A stretch of 64,000 bases of DNA, taken from positions 1-64,000 of the forward strand of contig JAZRVH010000013.1 of assembly GCA_045598965.1 (NCBI GenBank). Direction: 5' to 3'. Numbering within the stretch: position 1 is the stretch's first letter; every line of letters begins with the position of its first letter. This stretch comes from RGIG426 sp045598965 (GTDB lineage Bacteria > Bacillota > Clostridia > Oscillospirales > Acutalibacteraceae). The position numbers and the translations under genes are program-made. The notes below the pieces were generated by a model. The model worked only from the letters and a program-made list of their open reading frames with translations, made no database searches and was not told where the DNA came from. Below, one piece after another: positions 26,601 to 33,955 of the stretch.

Positions 26601-27181
26601 TTAGAAAGCCGCAAAATCTGCGGATTGATTTGTTTTTGCTCAGCAATGCCGTGGTCTTGCAGCTCAAGATAATAGTTGTTCTCCCCGAAAACCTGTTGAT
26701 ACCATTTGGCGGTAGCTTTTGCCTTTTCGTAATCTCCCGCCGTCAAGGCACGAGGCACTTCGCCCGCCAAGCAGGCGGAAAGAGCAATCAACCCGTTATG
26801 GTATTTTTCCAAAAGCTCACGGTCTACACGGGGTTTGACATAAAACCCCTCTAAATGAGCGGCAGAAACCAGTTTCGTGAGATTTTTATATCCCTCATTG
26901 TTTTCGCACAAAAGCACCAAATGGTTGTATTCACGGTCAAAGGCGTGCTCCTTATCTTTACGACCACGAGACGCCACATAGACCTCGCACCCGATGATAG
27001 GGCGAATTCCTTGCTTTTGTGCCTCTTTGTAAAATTCAACCGCACCGTACATCACTCCATGGTCTGTAACGGCCACGGCGGTCTGTCCCAACTCCTTGAC
27101 ACGAGAACAAAGCCCTTTGATTCGGCAAGCACCGTCCAAAAGGCTGTATTCACTATGCACATGTAGATGCACGAATGCCAT
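23618..27181 (-). CDS. dnaE: DNA polymerase III subunit alpha, DnaE type
   Basis: A 1187-residue replicative polymerase. The N-terminal PHP domain begins FVHLHVHSEYSLLDGA. The polymerase core has PDFDVDFSDRQRQQVVDYV, which carries the catalytic Asp pair, and GRGSGAGSL. The C-terminal part has a helix-hairpin-helix region and an OB fold (VVVLGIVTALRERMTR). It lacks a 3'-5' exonuclease insertion, so it is DnaE rather than PolC; in Firmicutes DnaE extends primers before hand-over to PolC. AACGAGGAAC precedes the ATG. It lies 23 nt after the araC-type gene, and both appear to be read from the alr promoter. Confidence 0.98.
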   Translation of the reverse strand: MAFVHLHVHSEYSLLDGACRIKGLCSRVKELGQTAVAVTDHGVMYGAVEFYKEAQKQGIRPIIGCEVYVASRGRKDKEHAFDREYNHLVLLCENNEGYKNLTKLVSAAHLEGFYVKPRVDRELLEKYHNGLIALSACLAGEVPRALTAGDYEKAKATAKWYQQVFGENNYYLELQDHGIAEQKQINPQILRLSKELHIPVVCTNDAHYLTKEDADTQRVLLCIQTGRTLDDPPELAFETDEFYLKSEEEMRALFPGVPEAVENTAAIAERCNVTFEFGKTKLPHYDAPGGDSKAYFEKLCEEGLLRRFANPTEEAKARLRYEMDVVEQMGYVDYYLIVFDYVNYAKTHGIPVGPGRGSGAGSLCAYCIGITDIDPLKYDLLFERFLNPERVSMPDFDVDFSDRQRQQVVDYVIEKYGADHVAQIVTFGTMKARAAIRDVARVMGLPYAVSDKVAKTVPFDLKMTLDKAMEISVDLKEMTEADPQVKKLIDTARRVEGMPRHASTHAAGVVITAEPVDEYVPLCLNGDAAATQYTMTTLDELGLLKMDFLGLSNLSIIDDAEKLIRRHTPDFDITKVSLEEPRVYAMLQKGHTEGVFQLESGGMKRLMTQMKPATFEDIIAAISLYRPGPMDSIPQYIQNRNEPEKTAYLHDSLRPILGVTNGVAIYQEQVMQIFRDLAGYSLGRADIVRRAMSKKKHDVMEKEREVFIHGTADADVTVDGCVKRGVPAKIADTLFDQLTAFASYAFNKSHAAAYAVVAYRTAYLKCLYPQEYMAALLSGALFEGKVARYRDECARLAIRTLPPSVNHSFADFAVEGKDIRFGLLAVKNMGRAAAERIVFEREQNGLFKSFGDFCRRMNGYTEFNRRAMETLIKCGALDNLGANRRQMFESYEVVWDELEHSRRRDIEGQIGFFDEGDFAESSESPLPPVPEYPLEELLTMEKEATGMYLSGHPLSPYNALYEDERLSRLDEIFAEAEEKGNDAVDGKNVVVLGIVTALRERMTRQNAQMAVGTVEDPRMAVETLFFPKMYGQYRALVKSGQPLLLCGRISAREDEEIKLTVDRVLPAPPVGQPLPSELHVFKREAGKPSTSRFSSPKPTENATPAKPKGEKSSRHGVYVRLPSCESGEWKKIQPVLRYFSGNEPLYLRLTDTGKLVKAPADRFVEPDVELIKELKRLLGDENVAVVE

Positions 27182-27204
27182 AGAGCGTTCCTCGTTTCAG
27201 TAAC

Positions 27205-28086
27205 TTAAAATGCCTGAATAGACATCGTATATTCGCTGGGGGTCATACCCGTCACCTGCTTGAAATGACGAGAAAAATAGTGTACCGATGCATAGCCGAG
27301 ATAATCGGCAATTTCGGTAATATTGTAGTTGCCCTCACGCATCATCTGCTTGGCGGTTTCCACTTTAAGCAGACGGTAATATTCCATAACGCCATAGCCG
27401 GTAACCAGCTTGAACGTCGTTTTCAGGTTGGTGGCACTTTGAGCGGAAAAATGGCACACGTCATCAAACGTAAGATTTTCCGGAACATTGGCTTTCATAT
27501 ACTCAATAACACGGTGAACCAGCTGGTTGTTGGTTCGCACCTTGAGGGAGGACATTGCCTTTTGGTTTTCCTGTACCCCGTTGCCTCGGCGAAGCAACCG
27601 AATCAGCAGCGTTTCAAGAAGCAGTCCCACCATCTGTTCACTGCCCGTGGAGGGATTTTCCGCCCGCTCTAAGCCGTTGGAATACGGGTCATTAAGCGGT
27701 GACGAAAAGGCACCTTTTGCCTCCTTGACAATCATAGACAGCAAACGTTTTTCCGAGTCGCCCACCGTAAGACGCTTGCCGGAAAACCACTCCATCGACG
27801 GCGAATGACAACCGAACGACAACACCACCATATTGGGTGCCACCATTCCGTTGGCAACGGCGGCGTGCATTGAATTCGGACGATGGAAAAATATCTCGCC
27901 CTGACGAAGGGCATAGCGAACATCGTCCGACAACACGGTGGCCTCCCCTTTGTCGACGTAAACAAGCTCCCAAAAGTCATGTTTTTCGGCGGCAAAGTTA
28001 AAGTTCTTGCCATACTCAAAATAGTGGACGGTTACAAGATAGTCTATCTCGATGGTTTTTTCCAAGTGTGTTTTTTCGTATCCCAT
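27205..28086 (-). CDS. AraC family transcriptional regulator
   Basis: A 293-residue regulator. The N-terminal half (about 1-150) is a cupin-like ligand domain with HDFWELVYVDKGEATV and LRQGEIFFHRPNSMH. The C-terminal 100 residues are the double helix-turn-helix of AraC proteins, with YNITEIADYLGYASVHYFSRHFKQVTG split across the second HTH. The cupin keeps several His residues. No effector can be inferred. It lies 11 nt after alr and 23 nt before dnaE, so it may be part of an alr-araC-dnaE transcript. AAGGAGAAC precedes the ATG. Confidence 0.95.
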   Translation of the reverse strand: MGYEKTHLEKTIEIDYLVTVHYFEYGKNFNFAAEKHDFWELVYVDKGEATVLSDDVRYALRQGEIFFHRPNSMHAAVANGMVAPNMVVLSFGCHSPSMEWFSGKRLTVGDSEKRLLSMIVKEAKGAFSSPLNDPYSNGLERAENPSTGSEQMVGLLLETLLIRLLRRGNGVQENQKAMSSLKVRTNNQLVHRVIEYMKANVPENLTFDDVCHFSAQSATNLKTTFKLVTGYGVMEYYRLLKVETAKQMMREGNYNITEIADYLGYASVHYFSRHFKQVTGMTPSEYTMSIQAF

Positions 28087-28097
28087 TTCCGTTCTCC

Positions 28098-29279
28098 TTA
28101 CACAATGTAGTTCAGTTGACCGATAATCTGTCCGTCTTTAAGGAACAAGCGAGGCACTCGCTTGCCGATTTCGCAAACAGCTTCGTAGTTGATAGTGCCT
28201 GACCAGGCGGCGAATTCCTCCACCGGGATTTCTGCCCCGCCGTCTTTACCGAACGCAACTGCCGTCATATCGGCACACACGTTTTCAACGTCGGTAACGT
28301 CCAGCATACTTTGGTCCATACACACTCGACCGCAAAGAGGCACCCGTTTGCCGCCCAAAAGCATCACCGCTTTGTTGGACAGTTGACGGGAATACCCGTC
28401 GGCATATCCCACCGGCACCGTGGCAATCACGGTCGGGCGGTCGGTTTTGTAGGTGCGACCGTAGCTGACCGTCTCACCGGCAGGCACTTCTTTTACCATA
28501 GACACCCGGGTTTTCATGGACATCACCGGGCAAAGCGGAAGAAGCGGTTTCATAAACTCGGAGGGCATAAGCCCGTAGAGAATAAGCCCCGGTCGAACCA
28601 TATCCAAATGCATTTCGGGGAATCGCAAGGTGGCGGCACTGTTACAGCAATGGCGTATCGCAAAGGTAACGCCCCGTTCTTTCAGCTTTTCAATCGCCTC
28701 GGTAAAGCGAGCAAATTGCAAGCGGGTAAATGCCTCTCCGTCCGGCTCGTCCGACACAGCAAAATGGGTGAAAATTCCCTCGGCACAAAGGTGCGGAAGC
28801 CGTGCCACCTCTGCCATTTCAGCAAGCGAGTTCTCATCCTTCTCGGCATCACGGTACACAAAGCCCACACGAGACATACCGGTATCCACTTTCAAGTGCA
28901 CCCGCACGGAAACTCCCTCTTTTTCGGCACGGGCATTGAGGTCACGCCCGTAAGCGGCGTTCACCACCGCTTGCGTAAGACAATAGCCGGAAAGCCGCAC
29001 CGTCTCCTCCACCGGCGTGTAGGACAAAATGAGAATCGGTTCCACAATTCCCGCTTGACGCAGTTGAATGGCTTCCTCAATGTTGGAAACGCCGAACCAG
29101 GAGGCTCCCCCTTCTTTCAGCATTTTGGCACATGCCACCGCTCCGTGACCATAGGCATCCGCTTTCACGATACCCATCACGTTACAGCCGGGACTCACCA
29201 CGGCTCGTATTTTTTGAAAGTTGTCCGAAAGTGCATCCAGGTCAATTTCTGCCCACGTCCGTTTTAACCAGTGTTCCAA
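28098..29279 (-). CDS. alr: Alanine racemase
   Basis: A 393-residue PLP enzyme that interconverts L- and D-alanine for peptidoglycan. The PLP lysine is Lys39 in VKADAYGHG. The second catalytic residue, Tyr, lies in the C-terminal beta domain within PVGYADGYSRQL and the neighbouring AGETVSYGRTY. The fold-III barrel segment RVHLKVDTGMSRVGF is also present. The start is TTG at 29279, 8 nt after GGAGG; there is no better ATG. Its leader carries a terminator-like hairpin immediately after the promoter, which may limit expression. Confidence 0.97.
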   Translation of the reverse strand: MEHWLKRTWAEIDLDALSDNFQKIRAVVSPGCNVMGIVKADAYGHGAVACAKMLKEGGASWFGVSNIEEAIQLRQAGIVEPILILSYTPVEETVRLSGYCLTQAVVNAAYGRDLNARAEKEGVSVRVHLKVDTGMSRVGFVYRDAEKDENSLAEMAEVARLPHLCAEGIFTHFAVSDEPDGEAFTRLQFARFTEAIEKLKERGVTFAIRHCCNSAATLRFPEMHLDMVRPGLILYGLMPSEFMKPLLPLCPVMSMKTRVSMVKEVPAGETVSYGRTYKTDRPTVIATVPVGYADGYSRQLSNKAVMLLGGKRVPLCGRVCMDQSMLDVTDVENVCADMTAVAFGKDGGAEIPVEEFAAWSGTINYEAVCEIGKRVPRLFLKDGQIIGQLNYIV

Positions 29280-29329
29280 AATGGCTTCCTCCCTTGATAC
29301 AGCACTGTTTTCGCCAATAAAAACAAAAT

Positions 29330-29371
29330 AAGACGGCGAATTTTGAACCTCTTTGAAAAATCCGCCGTCTT
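29330..29371 (-). promoter_or_regulatory. Terminator-like hairpin at the start of the alr transcript
   Basis: On the minus strand a 9-bp perfect stem AAGACGGCG / CGCCGTCTT (29363-29371 and 29330-29338) is extended by five A-T pairs after one mismatch, with a 12-nt loop. It is followed by ATTTTGTTTTTATT. The stem begins at or within a few bases of the predicted transcription start. The whole leader before alr is about 90 nt, so this hairpin must be transcribed before the gene. Confidence 0.8.
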
Positions 29372-29373
29372 AT

Positions 29374-29402
29374 AGTATACAATTTTTAGCCTAAAAATGC
29401 AA
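29374..29402 (-). promoter_or_regulatory. SigA promoter of alr
   Basis: On the minus strand TTGCAT (29397-29402) and TATACT (29374-29379) are 17 nt apart. The -35 element overlaps the tail of the tlyA terminator. Confidence 0.85.
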
Positions 29403-29418
29403 CCCCTTTTTCGGGGTT
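29392..29418 (-). terminator. Terminator of ptsH-uvrC-tlyA
   Basis: On the minus strand AACCCC-GAAAAA-GGGGTT is followed by GCATTTTTAG, directly after the tlyA stop at 29430. The stem is 6 bp, so efficiency may be moderate. Confidence 0.75.
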
Positions 29419-29429
29419 TTTCGCACTTT

Positions 29430-30239
29430 TCAAATACTTTCGTCGCTATCCGGCGGCAACAACGCCACCTCTTCACACAAAGCCACCGTTTCCTCCTCGG
29501 AAAAACGAGGCGTCGCCCCGAGAAATGTAAGGAATTCCACGTTTCCGTTTTGCCCGTGAATGGGCGACACCGTAAGCCCTTGCAAATACAGTCCGTTTGC
29601 CGCCGCATCCGCCAAAATACGCAAAAACAGCGGCGGCAGTAAGGCTTTGTCTTTCGGCACGCCGTTTTTTCCCAAATCCTTTTGAGGTAACTCGAATTGC
29701 GGCTTGATTAAACAGATACACACACCGGTTTCTTTCAACACCGCCCGCATAGCGGGAAAAATCTTTTTAAGCCCGATAAACGACACGTCGCACGTGACGA
29801 GGTCAACCTTTTCCCCCAAAAGCTCCTCCGTTAAATAGCGGGCGTTTTGGCGTTCCATAACCACGACCCGTTCGTCTTGACGCAGTCGCCATTCAAGAAT
29901 ACCGTACGCCACATCCACCGCAAACACTTTTGCAGCACCGTTTTGGAGAAGACAGTCGGTAAAGCCCCCGTTAGAGGCACCGATATCACACGCCACCAAG
30001 CCCGTAGCATCCACACCGAAAAAAGGGAGGGCTTTTTCCAATTTATAGCCGGATCGACTGGCATATTTTTTGGCTTTCTCTCTTAACGTCAGCACGGTCT
30101 CCTCCGGCAACAGCGTGCCGGCATTGACCACCGGCAGTTCGCCGGCAAACACACGGCGTTCCATCATCAGTGCCGCCGCCTCCCGTTCGGTTACGCCGAA
30201 TTGAGAGACCGCCAGCACATCCGCTCTCACTTTTGCCAT
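29430..30239 (-). CDS. tlyA: TlyA family rRNA 2'-O-methyltransferase
   Basis: A 269-residue protein with an N-terminal S4 RNA-binding domain (about 1-60) and an FtsJ-like Rossmann methyltransferase. VACDIGASNGGFTDCLL is the SAM motif I, KVFAVDVAYGILEWRL follows, and LVTCDVSFIGLKKI is motif IV. TlyA proteins methylate 2'-O of rRNA and were once called hemolysin A. The TAATG junction with uvrC (1-nt overlap) shows translational coupling. tlyA next to DNA-repair genes is frequent in Firmicutes, although often with recN. Confidence 0.95.
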   Translation of the reverse strand: MAKVRADVLAVSQFGVTEREAAALMMERRVFAGELPVVNAGTLLPEETVLTLREKAKKYASRSGYKLEKALPFFGVDATGLVACDIGASNGGFTDCLLQNGAAKVFAVDVAYGILEWRLRQDERVVVMERQNARYLTEELLGEKVDLVTCDVSFIGLKKIFPAMRAVLKETGVCICLIKPQFELPQKDLGKNGVPKDKALLPPLFLRILADAAANGLYLQGLTVSPIHGQNGNVEFLTFLGATPRFSEEETVALCEEVALLPPDSDESI

Positions 30240-32116
30240 TACTGCCCCTCCTTTTCCCCATTTTTGTCCGATGCTTGTCCGTCAAAGTACGCACGCACCG
30301 CTTTTGCCGCCGGCAAGGTCATACCCTTTACACTTAGTAATGCTTCCTCACTGGCTTCTTTTACGCCTTTCAGCGAGCCAAAAGATTTAAGAAGTACTTC
30401 CGCACGAGTCTTCCCGATCCCCGGAATATCGGTCAGCGTTGTACGAACACGACTCTTGCTTCGAGATTTGCGATGATACCCGATTGCGAAGCGGTGAACC
30501 TCTTCCTGGAGAGTAGACAACAGTGTAAAGGCAGAACGCTTTGCAGTAAACGACAGTTCCTCATCCCCAGCGGTTACTGCACGGGTGCGGTGGTGGCTGT
30601 CTTTTACCAGTCCAAACAGCGGCACGTCCCACCCGAACGCCTCAAGCACAGGGGCAACAGCGGCGACCTGAGCTTTTCCACCATCCAGAAAAATTACATC
30701 CGGCTTTCTGCCAAATCCATTATCCTCGCCCTCGTGCTCCACATATTCGTTTAAGCGACGGGATAACACCTCTCGCAAAGCACCGGGGTCATCGCCCCCT
30801 CCCGCCAGCTTTAAGCGGAATTTTCGATAGGATTTTTTATCCGGTCGACCGTCCTTAAACACCACCATGGCGGCAACGGTTTCCTCGCCGCCCGTGTGGG
30901 AGATATCGTAACATTCCATAACCGACGGGACGGTTGACAAGCCCAAAAGTGCCTGCAATTCCGATAAAGCGGCGGCATCGTGTCCGTGAGTTCCCTGGTG
31001 CCACGCCAAATATTCCGCCGCATTACGACACGCCATACGGCAAAGCTCTGCCTGTTCTCCCCGCTCCGGCACGTGTAAAACCACCTTACGCCCTGCTTTT
31101 TCGGACAACCATTGCCCAATCAGCTCACTATCCTCTGCGGGTTCGCACAAAGTAATTTGCGACGGAATTCGGTCGGCATTATCATAAAACCGACGTAAAA
31201 ATTCCGCTAAAAAGGCGGCATTTTCTTCCGGCAAATCCAGTAAAAACTCCCGTTTGCCGAAAAGCGTCCCTTTCGTGAACGAAAACACCTGGATACAAGC
31301 GTTTTGTGCTCCCACGGCAAGCCCGATGACATCCTGCTCTCGAATACGGGAATGTACCACTTTTTGTTTGTCGGATAAGCGTTTAATCGCAAACAGACGA
31401 TCCCGCAATTCGGCGGCAGTTTCAAAATCCTCCGCTTGTGCCGCCGCCTCCATATTGGCTTTCAGCGTCTTTTGCATCTTATCGGCACCGTTTAGCACAT
31501 AGTCCACCGCTTCCTCCACCCGAGAGGCATACTCACTTTCCGTCACCTTACCGGTGCAGGGAGCACAACACTGTCCGATATGATAGTTGAGGCAAGGACG
31601 CTCATACGCCGTAGGCTTTTTCCCGTACGCAAGAAGGCGGTTGCACGTGGCAAGCTTAAATACTTTACACGCTTCATCCACCGCCTGCTTCAAACTAAAG
31701 GAACTCATATACGGGCCAAAGTAGTCCGCACCGTCGTTCGCCTGCTGCTTGCATTCGGAAATACGGGAAAACGGCGGTTTTGTCACACGCAAATAGCAGT
31801 AGCCCTTATCGTCTTTCAGCAGAATATTGTATTTCGGAGCGTACTGTTTAATCAGCGAGCATTCTAAAACTAACGCCTCAAATTCGCTTCCCACAACCAC
31901 CACGTCAAAATCCTCAACGTGGTCCACCATACGCCGCACTTTTTCGGTGTGATTTAAGTCACTGCCGAAATATTGGCTGACACGGTTTTTTAGAGCCTTT
32001 GCCTTTCCGACGTAAATGACGTTGCCGCCTTTATCACGCATCAAATACACGCCGGGTTCCAACGGCAAATTCATCGCTTTTTTGCGTAGCACTTTTATGC
32101 GGTTCTCGTCGTGCAT
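30239..32116 (-). CDS. uvrC: Excinuclease ABC subunit C
   Basis: A 625-residue nucleotide-excision-repair nuclease that makes both incisions. Visible domains are GIY-YIG (PGVYLMRDKGGNVIYVGKAK, first 90 residues), a Cys cluster (CNRLLAYGKK, CLNYHIGQCCAPC), a UVR segment (QAEDFETAAELRDRLFAI) that contacts UvrB, an RNase-H-like domain (ECYDISHTGGEE), and C-terminal helix-hairpin-helix motifs (TDIPGIGKTRAEVLLKSFGS). The ATG at 32116 follows AAAGGAG; an upstream in-frame start would run into the ptsH terminator. Confidence 0.98.
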   Translation of the reverse strand: MHDENRIKVLRKKAMNLPLEPGVYLMRDKGGNVIYVGKAKALKNRVSQYFGSDLNHTEKVRRMVDHVEDFDVVVVGSEFEALVLECSLIKQYAPKYNILLKDDKGYCYLRVTKPPFSRISECKQQANDGADYFGPYMSSFSLKQAVDEACKVFKLATCNRLLAYGKKPTAYERPCLNYHIGQCCAPCTGKVTESEYASRVEEAVDYVLNGADKMQKTLKANMEAAAQAEDFETAAELRDRLFAIKRLSDKQKVVHSRIREQDVIGLAVGAQNACIQVFSFTKGTLFGKREFLLDLPEENAAFLAEFLRRFYDNADRIPSQITLCEPAEDSELIGQWLSEKAGRKVVLHVPERGEQAELCRMACRNAAEYLAWHQGTHGHDAAALSELQALLGLSTVPSVMECYDISHTGGEETVAAMVVFKDGRPDKKSYRKFRLKLAGGGDDPGALREVLSRRLNEYVEHEGEDNGFGRKPDVIFLDGGKAQVAAVAPVLEAFGWDVPLFGLVKDSHHRTRAVTAGDEELSFTAKRSAFTLLSTLQEEVHRFAIGYHRKSRSKSRVRTTLTDIPGIGKTRAEVLLKSFGSLKGVKEASEEALLSVKGMTLPAAKAVRAYFDGQASDKNGEKEGQ

Positions 32117-32141
32117 TGGTGTGTCTCCTTTCCTAAAACCT

Positions 32142-32177
32142 AAAAAGCACAATCGCCCAACGGGACGATTGTGCTTT
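32142..32177 (-). terminator. Terminator between ptsH and uvrC
   Basis: On the minus strand AAAGCACAATCG pairs with CGATTGTGCTTT (one bulge near the loop) and is followed by TTTAGG. No separate promoter is seen before uvrC, so uvrC-tlyA may rely on read-through, which would keep them below ptsH levels. Confidence 0.85.
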
Positions 32178-32191
32178 CAAAACGCAATAAC

Positions 32192-32455
32192 TTAATCGGC
32201 GAAGCCGGACTCCACGAGATGGACCAAACTGTCCACAGCGGCGTTTTCGTCCGCACCGTCCGCCATAATGCGGATAGAAGTACCACCAACGATGCCCAAC
32301 GAGAGAACACCGAGAAGGCTCTTCGCATTGACACGGCGATCCTCTTTCTCGACCCAAATAGACGATTTGAACTCGTTAGCCTTTTGGATAAAGAAAGTAG
32401 CAGGACGAGAGTGAAGACCAACTTGGTTTTGAACCATAACGTCTTTTGTGCACAT
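32192..32455 (-). CDS. ptsH: HPr family phosphocarrier protein
   Basis: An 87-residue protein. The catalytic His15 lies in VGLHSRPA and Ser46, the HPr-kinase site that links HPr to CcpA catabolite control, lies in AKSLLGVLSLGI. Both are present, so it can act in sugar phosphotransfer and regulation. Length is typical. AAAGGAG precedes the ATG. It stands alone, without ptsI, behind a strong promoter and before a terminator. Confidence 0.95.
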   Translation of the reverse strand: MCTKDVMVQNQVGLHSRPATFFIQKANEFKSSIWVEKEDRRVNAKSLLGVLSLGIVGGTSIRIMADGADENAAVDSLVHLVESGFAD

Positions 32456-32516
32456 AGCGGAATCTCCTTTTCAAGCAGAAATCGAAGTGGTATTGTCTTA
32501 CTAAACTGTTACTATT

Positions 32517-32544
32517 ATTATACCACAAAAGCCTGTTTCGTCAA
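32517..32544 (-). promoter_or_regulatory. SigA promoter of ptsH
   Basis: On the minus strand TTGACG (32539-32544) and TATAAT (32517-32522) are separated by 16 nt. The start codon is about 55 nt downstream of the expected transcript start. Confidence 0.85.
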
Positions 32545-32623
32545 CGGATTTTCGACAAAGAAACCGCCCAAAACTGCATTTTTGTATAACTGCAACAAAA
32601 TTGATAAGTCGTAACCAAAAGTT

Positions 32624-32639
32624 TTGTGAATTATCACAA
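32624..32639. promoter_or_regulatory. Operator-like palindrome upstream of ptsH
   Basis: A 16-bp inverted repeat TTGTGA-N4-TCACAA lies 80 bp upstream of the ptsH -35 element and 31 bp after trmD. The arms resemble Rex-type or CRP-type half-sites, but the 4-nt spacer fits neither exactly. No T-run follows, so it is not a good terminator. Its regulator is unknown. Otherwise the 215-bp gap between trmD and ptsH holds only the ptsH promoter. Confidence 0.45.
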
Positions 32640-32670
32640 CTGAAAAACGGGATTTTTGTGGAACACGCTG

Positions 32671-33432
32671 TCAATCCTCGTCCGATTTGGCGTCATCTTC
32701 GTCCTTTTCGGCGTTTTGTTCCAAAAATACCCTGTCTTTGTCGGACAAAGCATACTGCCTAAGCATATCAGGACGGTGCTTTGCGGTGCGTAAAAGGGAT
32801 TGCTCGTGCCGCCATTTTTGAATATTGGCGTGATGACCGGTCAACAGCACCTCCGGCACTTCTCTTCCCTCCCACACCGCCGGTCGAGTATACTGGGGAT
32901 ACTCCAAAAGCCCGGAGAAGTGGCTTTCATCCTCAAAGCAGGCGTCCTCTGACAAAACGCCGGGCACCATACGGGAAATACAGTCAATCAGCACCAAAGC
33001 CGGCAGTTCGCCGCCGGTAAGTACATAATCCCCAATAGAGATTTGTTCATCCACAAAAGCATCAATAATCCGCTCGTCAATGCCCTCATAGTGACCGCAC
33101 AGCACGCAGAGGTTATCCATTTTCGACAACTCCAACGCCCGCTGCTGGGTAAGCGTTTTTCCCTGAGGCGACATATAGATGAGGTGTGGGCGGCACCCCA
33201 CCTCCTCGCACACAGCACGGAAGCAATCCGCCACCGGTTGAGCGTTGAGAATCATCCCCTGTCCGCCGCCGTAGGGATAATCATCCACCTGATTTTGGCG
33301 ATTCAGCGTATAGTCCCGTATCTGGTGGCATTTTACGGTCAGCACACCTTTTTTTTGGGCTCTGCCGAGAATGCTTTCGGTAAACACCCGGTCGCACATC
33401 TCGTCAAACAGCGTTAAAACATCAATCCTCAT
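32671..33432 (-). CDS. trmD: tRNA (guanine37-N1)-methyltransferase
   Basis: A 253-residue SPOUT methyltransferase that makes m1G37 in tRNAs and prevents +1 frameshifting. MRIDVLTLFDEM start, YGGGQGMILNAQPV, LIYMSPQGKTLTQ and the knot region CGHYEGIDERIIDAFVDEQISIGDYVLTGGE (split for brevity) are diagnostic. The ATG at 33432 overlaps the end of rimM by 11 nt and is preferred over a longer frame extension. The C-terminus ends in an acidic tail. It is the last gene of the mtnN-trmD operon. Confidence 0.97.
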   Translation of the reverse strand: MRIDVLTLFDEMCDRVFTESILGRAQKKGVLTVKCHQIRDYTLNRQNQVDDYPYGGGQGMILNAQPVADCFRAVCEEVGCRPHLIYMSPQGKTLTQQRALELSKMDNLCVLCGHYEGIDERIIDAFVDEQISIGDYVLTGGELPALVLIDCISRMVPGVLSEDACFEDESHFSGLLEYPQYTRPAVWEGREVPEVLLTGHHANIQKWRHEQSLLRTAKHRPDMLRQYALSDKDRVFLEQNAEKDEDDAKSDED

Positions 33433-33943
33433 AGCGAATAAGTCCTTTGATAGGGGTGATTTCAACAACTCCGCCATCCACATCAACCTTTTTGATAAAC
33501 AGCGGAACAGCAGGAATAAGCACGGTGCGTCCATCGTCTGCCGCTTTCATATGGTAGACGTTGTTGGCACCGGTTTCGGTAACGTCAAAAAGCTCACCGT
33601 ACACCTCGCCGGTGTCGGCATCCTTGACCGTAAGGCCAATCATATCACTGATAAAATACTGGCCCTTGGGCAGCTTGATATCTTTTCGAGAGAGGTAAAG
33701 CACCCGTCCACGATACGTTTCTGCTTGTTCAACGGTGTCCACACCGTCCATTTTCACAAGAACCATCGACTTGTGGGGGCGGGCGGAAATTTTAACAGAT
33801 TCCTCGCCCGCTTCATCCAAATATATCGTTTTCAGCTTGGAAAACACCGCCGGGCTGTCACACCAGCACTCCACTCGCATTTCGCCACGAACACCGTGGG
33901 TTCCCACCACTTTGCCCGCTTCCAGAAACGGTTTTTTAGGCAT
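33422..33943 (-). CDS. rimM: Ribosome maturation factor RimM
   Basis: A 173-residue protein that helps 30S head assembly with S19. It starts FLEAGKVVGTHGVRGEMRV, the N-terminal RimM domain, and has a C-terminal PRC-barrel (YFISDMIGLTVKDADTGEVYG). GGGGGAG precedes the ATG. rimM-trmD pairing is widely conserved; here the usual rpsP and ffh are absent upstream and a CDF transporter takes that place. Confidence 0.96.
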   Translation of the reverse strand: MPKKPFLEAGKVVGTHGVRGEMRVECWCDSPAVFSKLKTIYLDEAGEESVKISARPHKSMVLVKMDGVDTVEQAETYRGRVLYLSRKDIKLPKGQYFISDMIGLTVKDADTGEVYGELFDVTETGANNVYHMKAADDGRTVLIPAVPLFIKKVDVDGGVVEITPIKGLIRYED

Positions 33944-33955
33944 ACAATCTCCCCC

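Noticed and set aside
29280..29373. A riboswitch or T-box upstream of alr
   Set aside because: The leader is too short (about 90 nt) and lacks T-box or known riboswitch motifs; only the hairpin is supported.
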